NCBI GenBank assembly: GCA_029961075.1
Contig: JASBVL010000106.1
Span: 1 to 64,000 of the forward strand
DNA from: Sphaerobacter sp.
GTDB lineage: Bacteria; Chloroflexota; Chloroflexia; Thermomicrobiales; Thermomicrobiaceae
DNA: 64,000 bases
Direction: 5' to 3'
Below the pieces are notes generated by a model that saw only the letters and a list, made by a program, of their open reading frames with translations, was not told the origin of the DNA and searched no databases. This document shows, in pieces, positions 53,235 through 61,646 of this stretch (within the stretch, counting starts at the first letter, position 1; each line of letters opens with the position of its first letter). The translations under genes and the position numbers were made by a program.

Positions 53235-53927
53235 GTGGCGGTCAAGCGGGAAGAACACGGCTACAGCGGGCTCTTCGTCGCGATCACGGCGCTGTTCGTG
53301 ATGTCGCTCATCACCGCGAATATCGTCGCGGTGAAGCTGGTCGCTATCGGCGGGCTCGTCGTGCCGGCCGGGACGGTCACCCTCTTTCCCCTCAGCTATA
53401 TCTTTGGCGACGTCCTGACGGAGGTCTACGGTTTCCGCCGTGCCCGGCTGGTCATCTGGCTCGGGTTCGTGTGCAACCTGATCGCGGTGGTCGCGGTTGC
53501 GGTCACCCAGGTGCTGCCGCCGGCCCCGTCGTGGGACGGCCAGGAAGCCTACGAGCGCATCCTGGGCTACACGCCGCGGCTCCTGGCCGCGTCGTTCGCG
53601 GCGTACCTGGTCGGGGAGTTCCTCAACGCGGTGGTGCTGGCGAAGCTGAAGCTGCTGACGCGCGGCCGGTGGCTGTGGGTGCGCACGATCAGTTCGACGC
53701 TCATCGGGCAGGGGGCGGATTCGGTCGTGTTCGTCACGATCGCCTTCGTGGGCACGCTGCCCGCCGGGGAGTTGCTCACCGTGATGGTGACCGCCTGGCT
53801 GGTGAAGTCAGCGTACGAGGCGGCCGTGACGCCGCTGACCTATGTGGTGGTCAACTTCCTCAAGCGCCGCGAGGGGGTGGATGTCTACGACCACGGCACT
53901 GATTTCTCCCCGATCGGTCTGCGCTGA
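53235..53927 (+). CDS. yhhQ: Queuosine precursor transporter (YhhQ/VUT family)
   Basis: 230 aa from GTG 53235 (GGAGCGGGGAA upstream). Six hydrophobic segments; the family signatures are LITANIVAVKLVAIGGLVVPAGT (described, residues about 25-47), FPLSYIFGDVLTEVYGFRRAR and SSTLIGQGADSVVF. YhhQ imports 7-cyano- or 7-aminomethyl-7-deazaguanine for queuosine-modified tRNA. The N-terminal tail MAVKREEHGYSG is cytoplasmic. Confidence 0.92.
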   Translation: MAVKREEHGYSGLFVAITALFVMSLITANIVAVKLVAIGGLVVPAGTVTLFPLSYIFGDVLTEVYGFRRARLVIWLGFVCNLIAVVAVAVTQVLPPAPSWDGQEAYERILGYTPRLLAASFAAYLVGEFLNAVVLAKLKLLTRGRWLWVRTISSTLIGQGADSVVFVTIAFVGTLPAGELLTVMVTAWLVKSAYEAAVTPLTYVVVNFLKRREGVDVYDHGTDFSPIGLR

Positions 53928-53961
53928 CGGCGCGAGTGTCCGGACAATCACGCGCGCATGG

Positions 53962-53967
53962 TATGAT
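53962..53967 (+). promoter_or_regulatory. -10 box for the fabD-fabF unit
   Basis: TATGAT at 53962-53967 in the 100-base gap between the queuosine transporter and fabD; parA has the identical -10. No clear -35. Confidence 0.4.
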
Positions 53968-54027
53968 ACGCCAAGCATGGCGTGGCGGTGAGCCGCCGGC
54001 TGGACGGCAGGGAGGGCGCGACAAGGG

Positions 54028-54990
54028 GTGGGCCGGGTGAAGGATCTCGGGAAGCTGATCTCCAAGCGAATCGCGTTCGTGTTCCCCGGGCAGGGCAGCC
54101 AGTATGTCGGGATGGGGAAAGCGCTGTACGAGAAGTCGGCCGCCGCCCGACGGGTCTTCGAGCAGGCCGACGAGATCCTGGGCTTCTCCCTGTCCTCGCT
54201 CTGCTTCCATGGCCCGGCCGAGGACCTGGGCGACACCATCAACGCTCAGCCCGCGATCCTGACGGTGAGCCTGGCCTACCTGGAAGCCCTTCGGGAGCGG
54301 TGGCGTGCCCTGGGACATAACATCGTCCCCTCGTTCGTCGCCGGACACAGTCTGGGTGAGTTCACGGCACTGGTGGCAGCCGGTGTCCTCGACTTCGCGG
54401 ACGCGCTGCGGCTGGTGCGCGAGCGCGGTCGCCTGATGAAGGAGTGCGGCGATCTGCAGCCCGGTGGGATGGCGGCGGTGGTCGGGCTGGACCGCGACAC
54501 GCTGGAGGAGATCTGCGCCGAGGCGAGCCCGCTGGGGACGGTCGTGGTGGCCAACGACAACTGCCCCGGCCAGTCCGTCCTCTCCGGAGAGAACGCCGCG
54601 CTCGATCGTGCCATGGAGCTGGCACGCCGGGCCGGCGCGCGCCGGGTGGTGCGGCTGGACATCTCGATCGCCTCCCATTCGCCCCTGATGGAGCGCGCTG
54701 CCCAGCAGCTCAGCGACTTGCTGAGCAAGATCCCGCTCCGGGAGCCGCAGGTGCCGGTTGTGGCGAATATCTCCGGCCGCATCCTGACGACGGTGGAGGA
54801 CATCCGGAAGGAGATCGCGGCGCACGTGGTCCGGCCGGTCCAGTGGACCAACTCGGTGCGGGAGATGGCCAATGACGGCGCGTCTGCCTTCCTGGAGATC
54901 GGGCCCGGGCAGGTCCTGGGTGGGCTGATCCGGCGCATCCGCCACGACGTCGAGGTGATGAGCGCCAAGGACTTTGGGATCTCCGGCTAG
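54028..54990 (+). CDS. fabD: Malonyl-CoA:ACP transacylase FabD
   Basis: 320 aa from GTG 54028; a second GTG three codons on (54037) is possible. IAFVFPGQGSQYVGMGKAL at the N-terminus, the nucleophile in AGHSLGEFTALV (Ser about residue 110), Gln in NAQPAILTVS, the catalytic His in SIASHSPLM and GPGQVLGGLIRR near the C-terminus. It loads malonate from CoA to acyl carrier protein for fatty-acid synthesis. fabF follows after 27 bases; acpP and fabG, common neighbours, are not here. Confidence 0.95.
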   Translation: MGRVKDLGKLISKRIAFVFPGQGSQYVGMGKALYEKSAAARRVFEQADEILGFSLSSLCFHGPAEDLGDTINAQPAILTVSLAYLEALRERWRALGHNIVPSFVAGHSLGEFTALVAAGVLDFADALRLVRERGRLMKECGDLQPGGMAAVVGLDRDTLEEICAEASPLGTVVVANDNCPGQSVLSGENAALDRAMELARRAGARRVVRLDISIASHSPLMERAAQQLSDLLSKIPLREPQVPVVANISGRILTTVEDIRKEIAAHVVRPVQWTNSVREMANDGASAFLEIGPGQVLGGLIRRIRHDVEVMSAKDFGISG

Positions 54991-55017
54991 GCAACGGGAA
55001 ATCGGGAGGCAATCAGG

Positions 55018-56256
55018 GTGCATCGTGTCGTCGTCACCGGGTTGGGGGCGGTCACGCCGATCGGGATCGGCTATCCCGAATTCTGGCGCAACCTCGTGGC
55101 TGGCGTGTCCGGCGTCGCCCGGATCACCGCGTTCGACCCCAGCGACCTGGAGGTCCAGATCGCCGCGGAGGTGAAGGGGTTCGACCCGAAGGACCATATG
55201 GACTTCAAGGCCGCCCGCCGGATGGACCGCTTCGCCCAGTTCGCGGTGGCGGCGGCCGGCGAGGCCCTGCGGGACGCCGGGCTCACGATCGATGACTCGA
55301 ACCGCGACCGCATCGGGGTCATGCTCAACACCGGCGGCGGCGGCATCCAGACGCTGACGCGGGAGGTGCTGGTCTACCACGAGCGGGGCCCGAAGCGCGT
55401 CAGCCCCTTCTTCATCCCGATGTTCGCCCCGAACATGGGCGCCTGCCAGGTCTCCATCACCTACGGCATCACCGGCCCGGTGCTGGCGTCGGTCGCGGCC
55501 TGCGCGGCCGGGACCCAGGCCTTCGTCGACGCGCTCCGGATGCTGCGGCTGGGCGAGGTCGACGTCATGATCGCCGGGGGCACCGAGGCAGGCATGGACC
55601 CGGTGGCCGTGGCGGCCTTCGGCAACATGGGCGCCCTGTCCAAGCGCAACGACGAGCCGGAGAAGGCGAGCCGCCCCTTCGACAAGGATCGGGATGGCTT
55701 CGTCTTCGGTGAGGGCGCGGGCGTCCTGGTGTTGGAAACCGAAGAGCACGCACGGCGCCGCGATGCGCGCATCTACTGCGAGCTGGCCGGCGGCGCGGTC
55801 ACGGCGGACGCCTTCCACATCAGCGCTCCGCTACCCGGTGGCGCTGGGGCGGTGCGGGCGATGCGGCAGGCGCTAGCATCGGCCGGGTTGTCGCCGGAAG
55901 AGGTCAACTACATCTGCGCCCACGGCACCAGCACGCCGCTCAACGACGTGGCCGAGACCGAGGCGATCAAGGCGGTCTTCGGCGAGGCTGCCTACCGCAT
56001 CCCTGTCAGCTCGCCCAAGAGCATGATCGGGCACCTGGTGGGTGCGGCGGGCGCCGTGTCGGGCGTCGTCTGCGCGCTGGCCATTCGCGACAACATGATC
56101 CCGCCGACAATCAACCTGGACGAGCCGGACCCGCTCTGCGACCTCGACTACGTCCCCCACACGGCGCGGCCGGCCAAGCTGAACGTCGCCATCGCCAACG
56201 CCTTCGGCTTCGGCGGGCAGAACGCGGTCGCCGTCTTCCGCCGCTACGAGGAGTAG
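55018..56256 (+). CDS. fabF: Beta-ketoacyl-ACP synthase II (FabF)
   Basis: 412 aa from GTG 55018 behind GGGAGG. Thiolase-fold condensing enzyme with the Cys-His-His triad: SVAACAAGTQAFVDAL (Cys about 163), YICAHGTSTPLNDVAET (His about 301) and SPKSMIGHLVGAAGAV (His about 339); VVTGLGAVTPIG at the start and NAFGFGGQNAV at the end are family signatures. It elongates acyl-ACP with malonyl-ACP. A heptad repeat element starts 4 bases after its stop. Confidence 0.96.
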   Translation: MHRVVVTGLGAVTPIGIGYPEFWRNLVAGVSGVARITAFDPSDLEVQIAAEVKGFDPKDHMDFKAARRMDRFAQFAVAAAGEALRDAGLTIDDSNRDRIGVMLNTGGGGIQTLTREVLVYHERGPKRVSPFFIPMFAPNMGACQVSITYGITGPVLASVAACAAGTQAFVDALRMLRLGEVDVMIAGGTEAGMDPVAVAAFGNMGALSKRNDEPEKASRPFDKDRDGFVFGEGAGVLVLETEEHARRRDARIYCELAGGAVTADAFHISAPLPGGAGAVRAMRQALASAGLSPEEVNYICAHGTSTPLNDVAETEAIKAVFGEAAYRIPVSSPKSMIGHLVGAAGAVSGVVCALAIRDNMIPPTINLDEPDPLCDLDYVPHTARPAKLNVAIANAFGFGGQNAVAVFRRYEE

Positions 56257-56260
56257 GCGA

Positions 56261-56526
56261 GCGTCACGCGTCATACGTCATGCGTCAACCGTGATGCGTG
56301 ATGCGTGTTTCGTGTTGCGTACTCCGTATTGCGTATTGCGTATAGCGTATTGCGTGTTCTGTGCTTCTCCCCTCTCCCCCGCGTGGTGAGAGGCGCCGGG
56401 GGTGAGGGGGACGGAACACGGAAGACGCACTCCGGAGGGCACAATACGGAATACGCAGTACGCAGTACGGAGTACGTCCCACGCCCCACGCATGACGTGT
56501 GACGTGTGACGGTTGACCTCTGACGT
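56261..56526. repeat. Complete 266-bp heptad-repeat element, largest copy
   Basis: Left arm: 15 uninterrupted 7-base units (56261-56365), running from GCGTCAC, GCGTCAT, ACGTCAT through GCGTGAT, GCGTGTT to GCGTATT. Right arm: 12 uninterrupted units in inverted sense (56443-56526), AATACGG, AATACGC, AGTACGC ... ATGACGT, GTGACGT, CTGACGT. Between them is a core whose minus strand reads CCCCTCACCCCCGG, then a CTCTC/GAGAG-type hairpin and GGGGGAGAGGGGAGA, matching the core at 43907-43952. It fills the whole gap between fabF and lgt (convergent). Confidence 0.88.
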
Positions 56527-56532
56527 CGGCGC

Positions 56533-57342
56533 CTAATCCGCCGCGAGGGACTCGCTGCGCGGCTGCCGCTGGCGCAGCAGGATGGCGAGCGCCACGAGCG
56601 CGGTCCCCAGGACCGCGATCGAGACCACCTGCGCCTCCTGCAGGCCCCAGAACCAGACGTTCTCCTGGCGGACGTAGCTGATGCAGAACCGCCCGACGGC
56701 GTACAGCGCCGCGAACGCGGCGAAGGTCGCGCCTGCCGGGAGGCGGCGCTGGCCGAGCCAGAGTACGACGCCCAGGACGGCCAGGTTCATGAGCAGGTCG
56801 TAGATCGGGTAGGGGTGGGTGGGGACGCCGAGCAGGTCGCCCGGCAGCAGCGCGTCCGGGTGGGTGTAGGTCACCGCGAAGGGGCCCGAGGTCGGCGCAC
56901 CCCAGGCATCGCCGTTGATGAGGCAGCCGATGCGCCCGATCGCCTGCGCCAGCAGCAGCCCTGGCGCGATGGCGTCGACGACGCGGCCGAAGGGGTAGCC
57001 GTACAGCCGGGTGAGGAGCAAGACGGAGAAGAAGCCGCCGATGACCGCGCCGTAGATCGCCAGGCCCCCCTCCTGGATCGCCAGGGCCTCGCGCGGGTGG
57101 TCGATGAAGTAGCCGGCGTGGTCGATGACATAGAGCAGGCGCGCGCCGAAGATCCCGCCGACGATGGTCCAGAAGGCGAGGCCGTCGAACCGCTGTAGCG
57201 ACAGGCCGCGCCGCCCGAACTCTCGGTGGATGACCGCGACCGCCACGAAGATGGCCACCGCGGTCAACAGCCCGTGCCAGGCGAGCACGAAGGGTCCGAT
57301 CTGGGCGATGGTTGGGTCCATCCCGATGGTGAAGTGGAACAC
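56533..57342 (-). CDS. lgt: Prolipoprotein diacylglyceryl transferase Lgt
   Basis: 269 aa from GTG 57342 (AAGGAGAAGG upstream), giving the usual N-terminus V-F-H-F-T-I-G-M-D-P. Seven predicted helices; GGIFGARLLYVIDH, the Lgt signature region GLLLAQAIGRIGCLINGDAWG (described, residues about 135-155, with essential Arg and Asn) and CISYVRQEN are present. It transfers diacylglycerol to the lipobox Cys of prolipoproteins, several of which are encoded in this window. Confidence 0.95.
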   Translation of the reverse strand: MFHFTIGMDPTIAQIGPFVLAWHGLLTAVAIFVAVAVIHREFGRRGLSLQRFDGLAFWTIVGGIFGARLLYVIDHAGYFIDHPREALAIQEGGLAIYGAVIGGFFSVLLLTRLYGYPFGRVVDAIAPGLLLAQAIGRIGCLINGDAWGAPTSGPFAVTYTHPDALLPGDLLGVPTHPYPIYDLLMNLAVLGVVLWLGQRRLPAGATFAAFAALYAVGRFCISYVRQENVWFWGLQEAQVVSIAVLGTALVALAILLRQRQPRSESLAAD

Positions 57343-57407
57343 GCCGGTCCTTCTCCTTCGATCGATTCGCCGCTCAGTGTGCCACAGCCTGGCGCCCCCT
57401 GGGTGGC

Positions 57408-59183
57408 TCAGTAGTACACCGTCACCTGCTCGAGCAGGATCCAAGGTGCCTGCGGCACGTCGCCCGTCGGGGAGGCGTTCGCGATGACCAGGGTGTTCTT
57501 TCCGGGCTGGAGCACCGAGCGGTCCTGGATGATCCAGTACGCGGCGCCGCTCTGGCCGTTGGCCAGCGGGTTGGCGCCGTCCCACACCAGCCGGCCGTTG
57601 AGTGTGATCCGGAGCGGTGCCTTGGGCTCCACCAGGTCGTCGGACCCGGTGAGTTGGAGCACGATGACGGGGCGATTCGACTCCTTGGCATCGAACGATG
57701 CGGTGGCGGTGTGGTAGCGGCTCTGGCCGCCGAAGAGGAAGACGGCATCCTTCGGGACGTTGCCCAGACGGTTCGACGACTCGCCGGGCTCGAGCGCCCC
57801 ATCGAAGTCGGTGCCCTTGATGCGCACGGCCCGGGCGCCCACGGTCAGCGAGCGCGCGAGCGCCTCGGGTGCGGGCGTCCCGACCGGCTCATCTGGTGAC
57901 GGAGCGGGCGTCGGCTGCTCGGTCGGGGTCGGGATCGGGGTCGGGGTCGGCTCCTCCGTCGGCGTCGCGGTCGGGCTGGGCACCGGCGTGGGCGTGGGTG
58001 CCGGCGTGGGGGTGGGCGGTGGCGCCGGGGTTGGCGTCGGCGTCGGCTGCTCCGTGGGAGTCGGCTCCGGGCTGGCCACCACGGGGAGCTGCGGGGTCGG
58101 CGTCGCGGCCGGGCTGCCGTTCCCGTCGCGCATGGCGAGCAGCGCGATGCCGCCGATGCCGAGCAGGATCAAGATCCCGGCCAGCAGCACCAGCGGCCAG
58201 GTCGTTCCGGGCTCCGGCGCGGACGCCGCGCGGCGGCGCGGAATCGAGGTCGGCCCGGGCGGTTGGACTACCCGCGCCCCGGCATGCGGCATCACCCGCG
58301 TCGCGGCCGCAGCACCGGGCGGCGGCGCCGCCGCGGCCAGGATGCGGGTCGCCTCCTCCGGGCTCGGGGTCCGGTCCAGCGCCGCCTCCATCTCCTGGGC
58401 CGACTGGAACCGATCGCGCGGATCCTTGGCCAACGCCCGGAGCACCACCATCTCCAGCGCGGGTGGGATGTCGGGGCGGAGCGAGCGCGGGCGCGGCGGC
58501 GGCTCATTGACGTGCTGATACATGACCTGCACCGGGTTGTCGCCCGGGAACGGGAGACGCCCGGTCAGCATCTCAAACAGGATGACCCCGGCAGCGTAGA
58601 TGTCGGCGGCCGGGGTGAGGGTCGTGCCCGTTGCCTGCTCCGGGGCCATGTAGGCAGCCGTGCCCAACGCCATGCCGGTATCGGTCAGCCCGGTGTCGAG
58701 CACGCCGCGCGCGACGCCGAAGTCGGTGAGCTTGGCGGTGCCGGACTGGGCAATGAGCACGTTCTGGGACTTGACGTCGCGGTGGATGATGCCGGCCCGA
58801 TGGATGGCCCCCAACCCGCGCAGGATCTCGCGGATGAGCCGCGTCGCCTCGGGCACCGGGAGTGGGCCGCGACGACGGATATAGTCCTTCAGATCGGTGC
58901 CGTCCACCCACTCCATCACGATGTAGAGGATGTCGCCGTCGCGCCCCGTGTCGTAGACATCCACGATGTTGGGGTGCGACACGGATGCGGCCGCGCGCGC
59001 CTCGCGCTCGAAACGAGCCGCGACGCGGGCGTCGCTGGCGTACTGCTCGCGCAGCACCTTGACGGCCACCTGCCGGCCGAGGGTGGTGTCGGTAGCCAGG
59101 TAGGTCTCGGCGAAGCTCCCGGCGCCGATGCGGGCCGTCAACCGGTAGCGGCCGGCCAGTTGGTAGGGCAGCGTGAGGGACAC
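57408..59183 (-). CDS. Transmembrane Ser/Thr protein kinase (PknB-type) with beta-sandwich ectodomain
   Basis: 591 aa from GTG 59183, AAGGAG 5 bases upstream. Kinase domain residues 10-270: IGAGSFAETYLA (glycine loop), VAVKVL (Lys), IIHRDVKSQNVLI (catalytic loop HRDxKxxN), TDFGVARG (DFG) and YMAPEQATG. A membrane helix (PLVLLAGILILLGIGGIALLA, about 330-350) leads to a long Pro-Thr repeat linker and an extracytoplasmic domain of about 160 residues ending ILLEQVTVYY, not PASTA. It may sense envelope signals. The frame extends upstream to 59543 without similarity. Confidence 0.93.
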   Translation of the reverse strand: MSLTLPYQLAGRYRLTARIGAGSFAETYLATDTTLGRQVAVKVLREQYASDARVAARFEREARAAASVSHPNIVDVYDTGRDGDILYIVMEWVDGTDLKDYIRRRGPLPVPEATRLIREILRGLGAIHRAGIIHRDVKSQNVLIAQSGTAKLTDFGVARGVLDTGLTDTGMALGTAAYMAPEQATGTTLTPAADIYAAGVILFEMLTGRLPFPGDNPVQVMYQHVNEPPPRPRSLRPDIPPALEMVVLRALAKDPRDRFQSAQEMEAALDRTPSPEEATRILAAAAPPPGAAAATRVMPHAGARVVQPPGPTSIPRRRAASAPEPGTTWPLVLLAGILILLGIGGIALLAMRDGNGSPAATPTPQLPVVASPEPTPTEQPTPTPTPAPPPTPTPAPTPTPVPSPTATPTEEPTPTPIPTPTEQPTPAPSPDEPVGTPAPEALARSLTVGARAVRIKGTDFDGALEPGESSNRLGNVPKDAVFLFGGQSRYHTATASFDAKESNRPVIVLQLTGSDDLVEPKAPLRITLNGRLVWDGANPLANGQSGAAYWIIQDRSVLQPGKNTLVIANASPTGDVPQAPWILLEQVTVYY

Positions 59184-59301
59184 GGGCACTCCTTCTCGAT
59201 CCGGCGCGAACTCCCGCCGGTTCCGTCTCCCAGGTCGAGATTGTACGTGTTTGCTGGCGTGCGGTCGAACGGGTGGGTGCGGCCCGCGGCGCTGCCGCGG
59301 G

Positions 59302-60087
59302 CTACGGCCGTGCGGGTTTGGCGATGACGATGAGGCGGTGGTCGTCGATGCCGTACGGCCAGCAGGTGACCAGCGTGACGCGCTCCTCGGGCATCGGGGA
59401 CAGGAACTGGCCGGTGGCGAGGCGCTCGGCCAGCGGGGCGCCGGTGTCCTTACGGTAGACGAGCTCGGCCACGGCGTAGCGGTGCTCGCCCTCGGGGGTG
59501 ACGAGGATGATGGGGTCGCCGAGGGCGAGGTGTGGCAGATCACGGAACACCTCGCCGCGCCAGTCGTCGTGGCCGCTGATGACGATGTTCCCGTCCTCGC
59601 CAGGGTTGGCTGAGGTGCGGTGGTGCCCGGCCGCGTAGTCCGCGACCTGCCACTGCATCACCGGCACACCCTCGATGGTCACCAGGTCGTAGTCGACCTC
59701 GACGACCGGCGTGTCCACGCCGATCGACGGCATCCGGAGCCGGGTCGCGGGTGGCTTGCGCACCGGGGTCGGTGCCGGTGTCGGCGTGGGCGCGGACGCC
59801 GCAGGTGACGGCGTCCCGGCTGGCGCGCTCGCGGTGGGAGTGGGCCGGGGTGGAGGCGAGGGCCGCGCCTCGATGGCCGGCGGCGCGGGCGGGCCAGCAG
59901 GAGTGGCGACCCGGTGGGGTGGGGGTGTGAGGTGCGCGGCGCGGCTCGCCGGGCCGCGGGGCCCGGCAGCGGCCGCGCTCAGCGCCGCGCCGAGGAGCGC
60001 GACGCCGAGGACGATCAGGACACTGCCAAGCGCGGAGCCGCGCCGGATGGTCAGTCCGTGTCTGCCGCCGGGCTGCGGGTCTTCCAT
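59302..60087 (-). CDS. Sortase (class D/E-like)
   Basis: 261 aa from ATG 60087 (GGAG upstream). N-terminal membrane helix (ALGSVLIVLGVALLGAAL), a long Pro/Ala/Thr linker (about residues 50-115) and a sortase beta-barrel: LRMPSIGVDTPVVEV, NIVISGHDDWRGEVFRDL (catalytic His), VTLVTCWPYG (catalytic Cys) and DDHRLIVIAKP (Arg). It cleaves sorting signals and anchors proteins or builds pili. A candidate substrate with an HPRTG signal is at 35886-36413. It is 118 bases upstream of the kinase gene, in the same direction. Confidence 0.9.
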   Translation of the reverse strand: MEDPQPGGRHGLTIRRGSALGSVLIVLGVALLGAALSAAAAGPRGPASRAAHLTPPPHRVATPAGPPAPPAIEARPSPPPRPTPTASAPAGTPSPAASAPTPTPAPTPVRKPPATRLRMPSIGVDTPVVEVDYDLVTIEGVPVMQWQVADYAAGHHRTSANPGEDGNIVISGHDDWRGEVFRDLPHLALGDPIILVTPEGEHRYAVAELVYRKDTGAPLAERLATGQFLSPMPEERVTLVTCWPYGIDDHRLIVIAKPARP

Positions 60088-60258
60088 CGCCGTCTCCGTG
60101 CGCCACTAGGTCACCCTAGGCATAACGCATGGCAGGCGGGATCGGATGGGCGGGTCCCCGTCACGGCCGCTGAGGCCGTCGCCGCACCCTCTGCCGGTGG
60201 CACCCATGCTGCTTGACCAATCCCGACCAAGCGTGGCGAAGCAGAGGAGGGAGGCGCC

Positions 60259-60558
60259 GTGAGCGACGAGGAAGATCGGCTGCTCAGCGAGGCGGCCGCG
60301 GATGAGGAGCAGATCGTCGGCACGCTGGCGGACGAGCTGCGCAAAGCGCTGTTCGACTACTACCAGGGCGACATGGAGTTCGACGAGTTGACCTTCGAGG
60401 TGTTCGACACCCTGCAGGCCATCCATGCGGTGCGCGCCGGGAGCTACCGCATCGAGTACGTCGACGAGGCGGAGGCGAGTGCGGACCTGGAGGACAGGAC
60501 GCAGGAGCCGCCCCGCCAGAAGCCGAAGCGCAGCGGGCGGGGCCGTCGGCGCTCGTAA
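60259..60558 (+). CDS. Small acidic hypothetical protein, 99 aa
   Basis: GTG 60259 follows GGAGGGAGGC. The product begins MSDEEDRLLSEAAADEEQ, continues helical and acidic, and ends in a basic tail (KPKRSGRGRRRS). No membrane segment. RBS quality and a following hairpin support a real gene of unknown function. Confidence 0.7.
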   Translation: MSDEEDRLLSEAAADEEQIVGTLADELRKALFDYYQGDMEFDELTFEVFDTLQAIHAVRAGSYRIEYVDEAEASADLEDRTQEPPRQKPKRSGRGRRRS

Positions 60559-60567
60559 CCAACAGAA

Positions 60568-60594
60568 CGGCCCGCCGCAGTCCTCTGCGGGCCG
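60568..60594. terminator. Hairpin after the small acidic protein gene
   Basis: CCGCAG (60575-60580) and CTGCGG (60585-60590) with a TCCT loop, extended outward by CGGC/GCCG after a 3-base bulge, 10 bases past the stop at 60558. No T tract. Confidence 0.45.
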
Positions 60595-60666
60595 GGTGAG
60601 CCGCGATGGCGGGGTGGGTGACGGCGCGGGGCGCTGTCCGCACCGCACCAACGGAAGGGGGCTGCT

Positions 60667-61215
60667 ATGGGGCTGCTGGCAAAACGGTGGTGGGCGGTGA
60701 TGATTCGGGGCATTGCCGCCATTCTCTTCGGCCTGGCCGCGCTGGTGTGGCCCGGGCCGACGCTGGCCTTCCTGATCGCGCTCTTCGGCATCTATGTTCT
60801 CATCGACGGTGTCTTCGCCATCGCCGCGGCGATCGAGGCCACGCAGCGCGACGCCCGGTGGTGGCCGCTGGCGCTGGAGGGCGTGCTCGGGATCCTGGCT
60901 GCGATCGCGGTGTTCGCGTGGCCCGGCCTGACCGCGCTGGTGCTGCTGTACCTGATCGCTGCCTGGGCGATCGTGACAGGCGTGTTCGAGCTCGCCGCTG
61001 CCATTCAGTTCCGTGACCGCGGCGGGGAAGCGTTCCTCATGGGGCTGACCGGCATCGTGTCGGTGATCTTCGGCTTGCTCCTCGTGTTCAACCCGGGTTC
61101 CGGGGCGCTGGCCGTCCTCTGGCTCATCGGCATCTACGCGATCATCTTCGGCGTCCTGCTCCTCGGGCTGAGCCGGCAGCTTCGCGGCTGGCAGAAGCGC
61201 ATGGTGGAGGCTTGA
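60667..61215 (+). CDS. HdeD-family (DUF308) membrane protein
   Basis: 182 aa from ATG 60667 (GGAAGGGGG upstream). Six hydrophobic helices as three repeats of an HdeD-type unit, each with a W-P-G/F-N-P-G turn: ALVWPGPTLAFLIALFGIY, VFAWPGLTALVLLYLIAAW and LVFNPGSGALAVLWLIGIY. HdeD is linked to acid resistance in enterobacteria; its biochemical activity is unknown, and the family is widespread without defined function. Confidence 0.9.
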   Translation: MGLLAKRWWAVMIRGIAAILFGLAALVWPGPTLAFLIALFGIYVLIDGVFAIAAAIEATQRDARWWPLALEGVLGILAAIAVFAWPGLTALVLLYLIAAWAIVTGVFELAAAIQFRDRGGEAFLMGLTGIVSVIFGLLLVFNPGSGALAVLWLIGIYAIIFGVLLLGLSRQLRGWQKRMVEA

Positions 61216-61477
61216 CGCGGAGCGTCGCCTCGGTGGCCGTGATCAGCTCCAGCGGCTGCGGCCGGCAGGCGCGTGTCGCGCCGGACGGTGTGCCCGCCCG
61301 CCGGGTGGCGCTCCCGCGCGCGGGCGGCGGCCAGCGGTCGTGGTGCGTCCTGGCCAGTCGGACAGGCGTGCGGCGGCCCGCCGGACAGTAGTAGGCGGGC
61401 GCGGGCCACTGCTAGGATGGCAGAGCTCCCCGGGAACAGGTGTGCCCGGGGCGTGAGGCAGCCGGAAGGAGTGACCA
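61216..61477. other. Intergenic region with promoter for a short transcript
   Basis: No gene is seen in the first 190 bases. TAGGAT (61413-61418) is a possible -10 box; right after it CCCCGGG (61428-61434) and CCCGGGG (61445-61451) form a leader hairpin ahead of a strong Shine-Dalgarno at 61463-61470 that serves the 25-codon ORF. Confidence 0.4.
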
Positions 61478-61555
61478 ATGGTGCAGGTCAACTGGCTCAC
61501 CCCATACCTCGCCATTCGGCCCCCGATCCGGCTGCGCTGGAGGCACGTCAGGTGA
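61478..61555 (+). CDS. 25-aa short ORF with strong RBS and its own terminator
   Basis: ATG 61478 lies 7 bases after GGAAGGAG. The peptide MVQVNWLTPYLAIRPP continues IRLRWRHVR: hydrophobic/aromatic at the N-terminus and basic at the C-terminus, so it could insert in or lie on the membrane, or be a leader peptide. It is followed after 26 bases by a textbook Rho-independent terminator. A promoter-like -10, leader hairpin, ORF and terminator form a self-contained unit of about 195 bases. No family is recognised. Confidence 0.45.
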   Translation: MVQVNWLTPYLAIRPPIRLRWRHVR

Positions 61556-61581
61556 CGCGCCGCGGTCCCTGGCTCTGGCAG

Positions 61582-61611
61582 CCCGGATCGACTCGCTCGA
61601 TCCGGGTTTTT
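61582..61611 (+). terminator. Rho-independent terminator with T tract
   Basis: Perfect 10-bp arms CCCGGATCGA (61582-61591) and TCGATCCGGG (61597-61606), a 5-base loop and TTTTTGTTT directly after. This is the only hairpin in the window with a canonical T tract. Confidence 0.85.
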
Positions 61612-61619
61612 GTTTCCCC

Positions 61620-61646
61620 GGAAGGAGGGCCGACGCGATGGTGTAG
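61620..61646 (+). other. Strong RBS followed by a two-codon ORF (Met-Val-stop)
   Basis: GGAAGGAGGG (61620-61629) is followed by ATG-GTG-TAG (61638-61646). It resembles the beginning of the 25-aa ORF unit (CCGGAAGGAG ... ATGGTG), so it may be a degenerate copy or a regulatory minigene ahead of the ORF at 61754. Confidence 0.3.

Noticed and set aside
56261-56526. CRISPR array
   Set aside because: The units are 7 bases with no spacers, the arms are inverted, and no cas genes are nearby.
61455-61611. SRP (4.5S) RNA gene
   Set aside because: CCGGAAGGAG resembles part of the SRP loop, but the GNRA-capped helix and the conserved AGCAGCC side are missing; an RBS with ORF explains it better.
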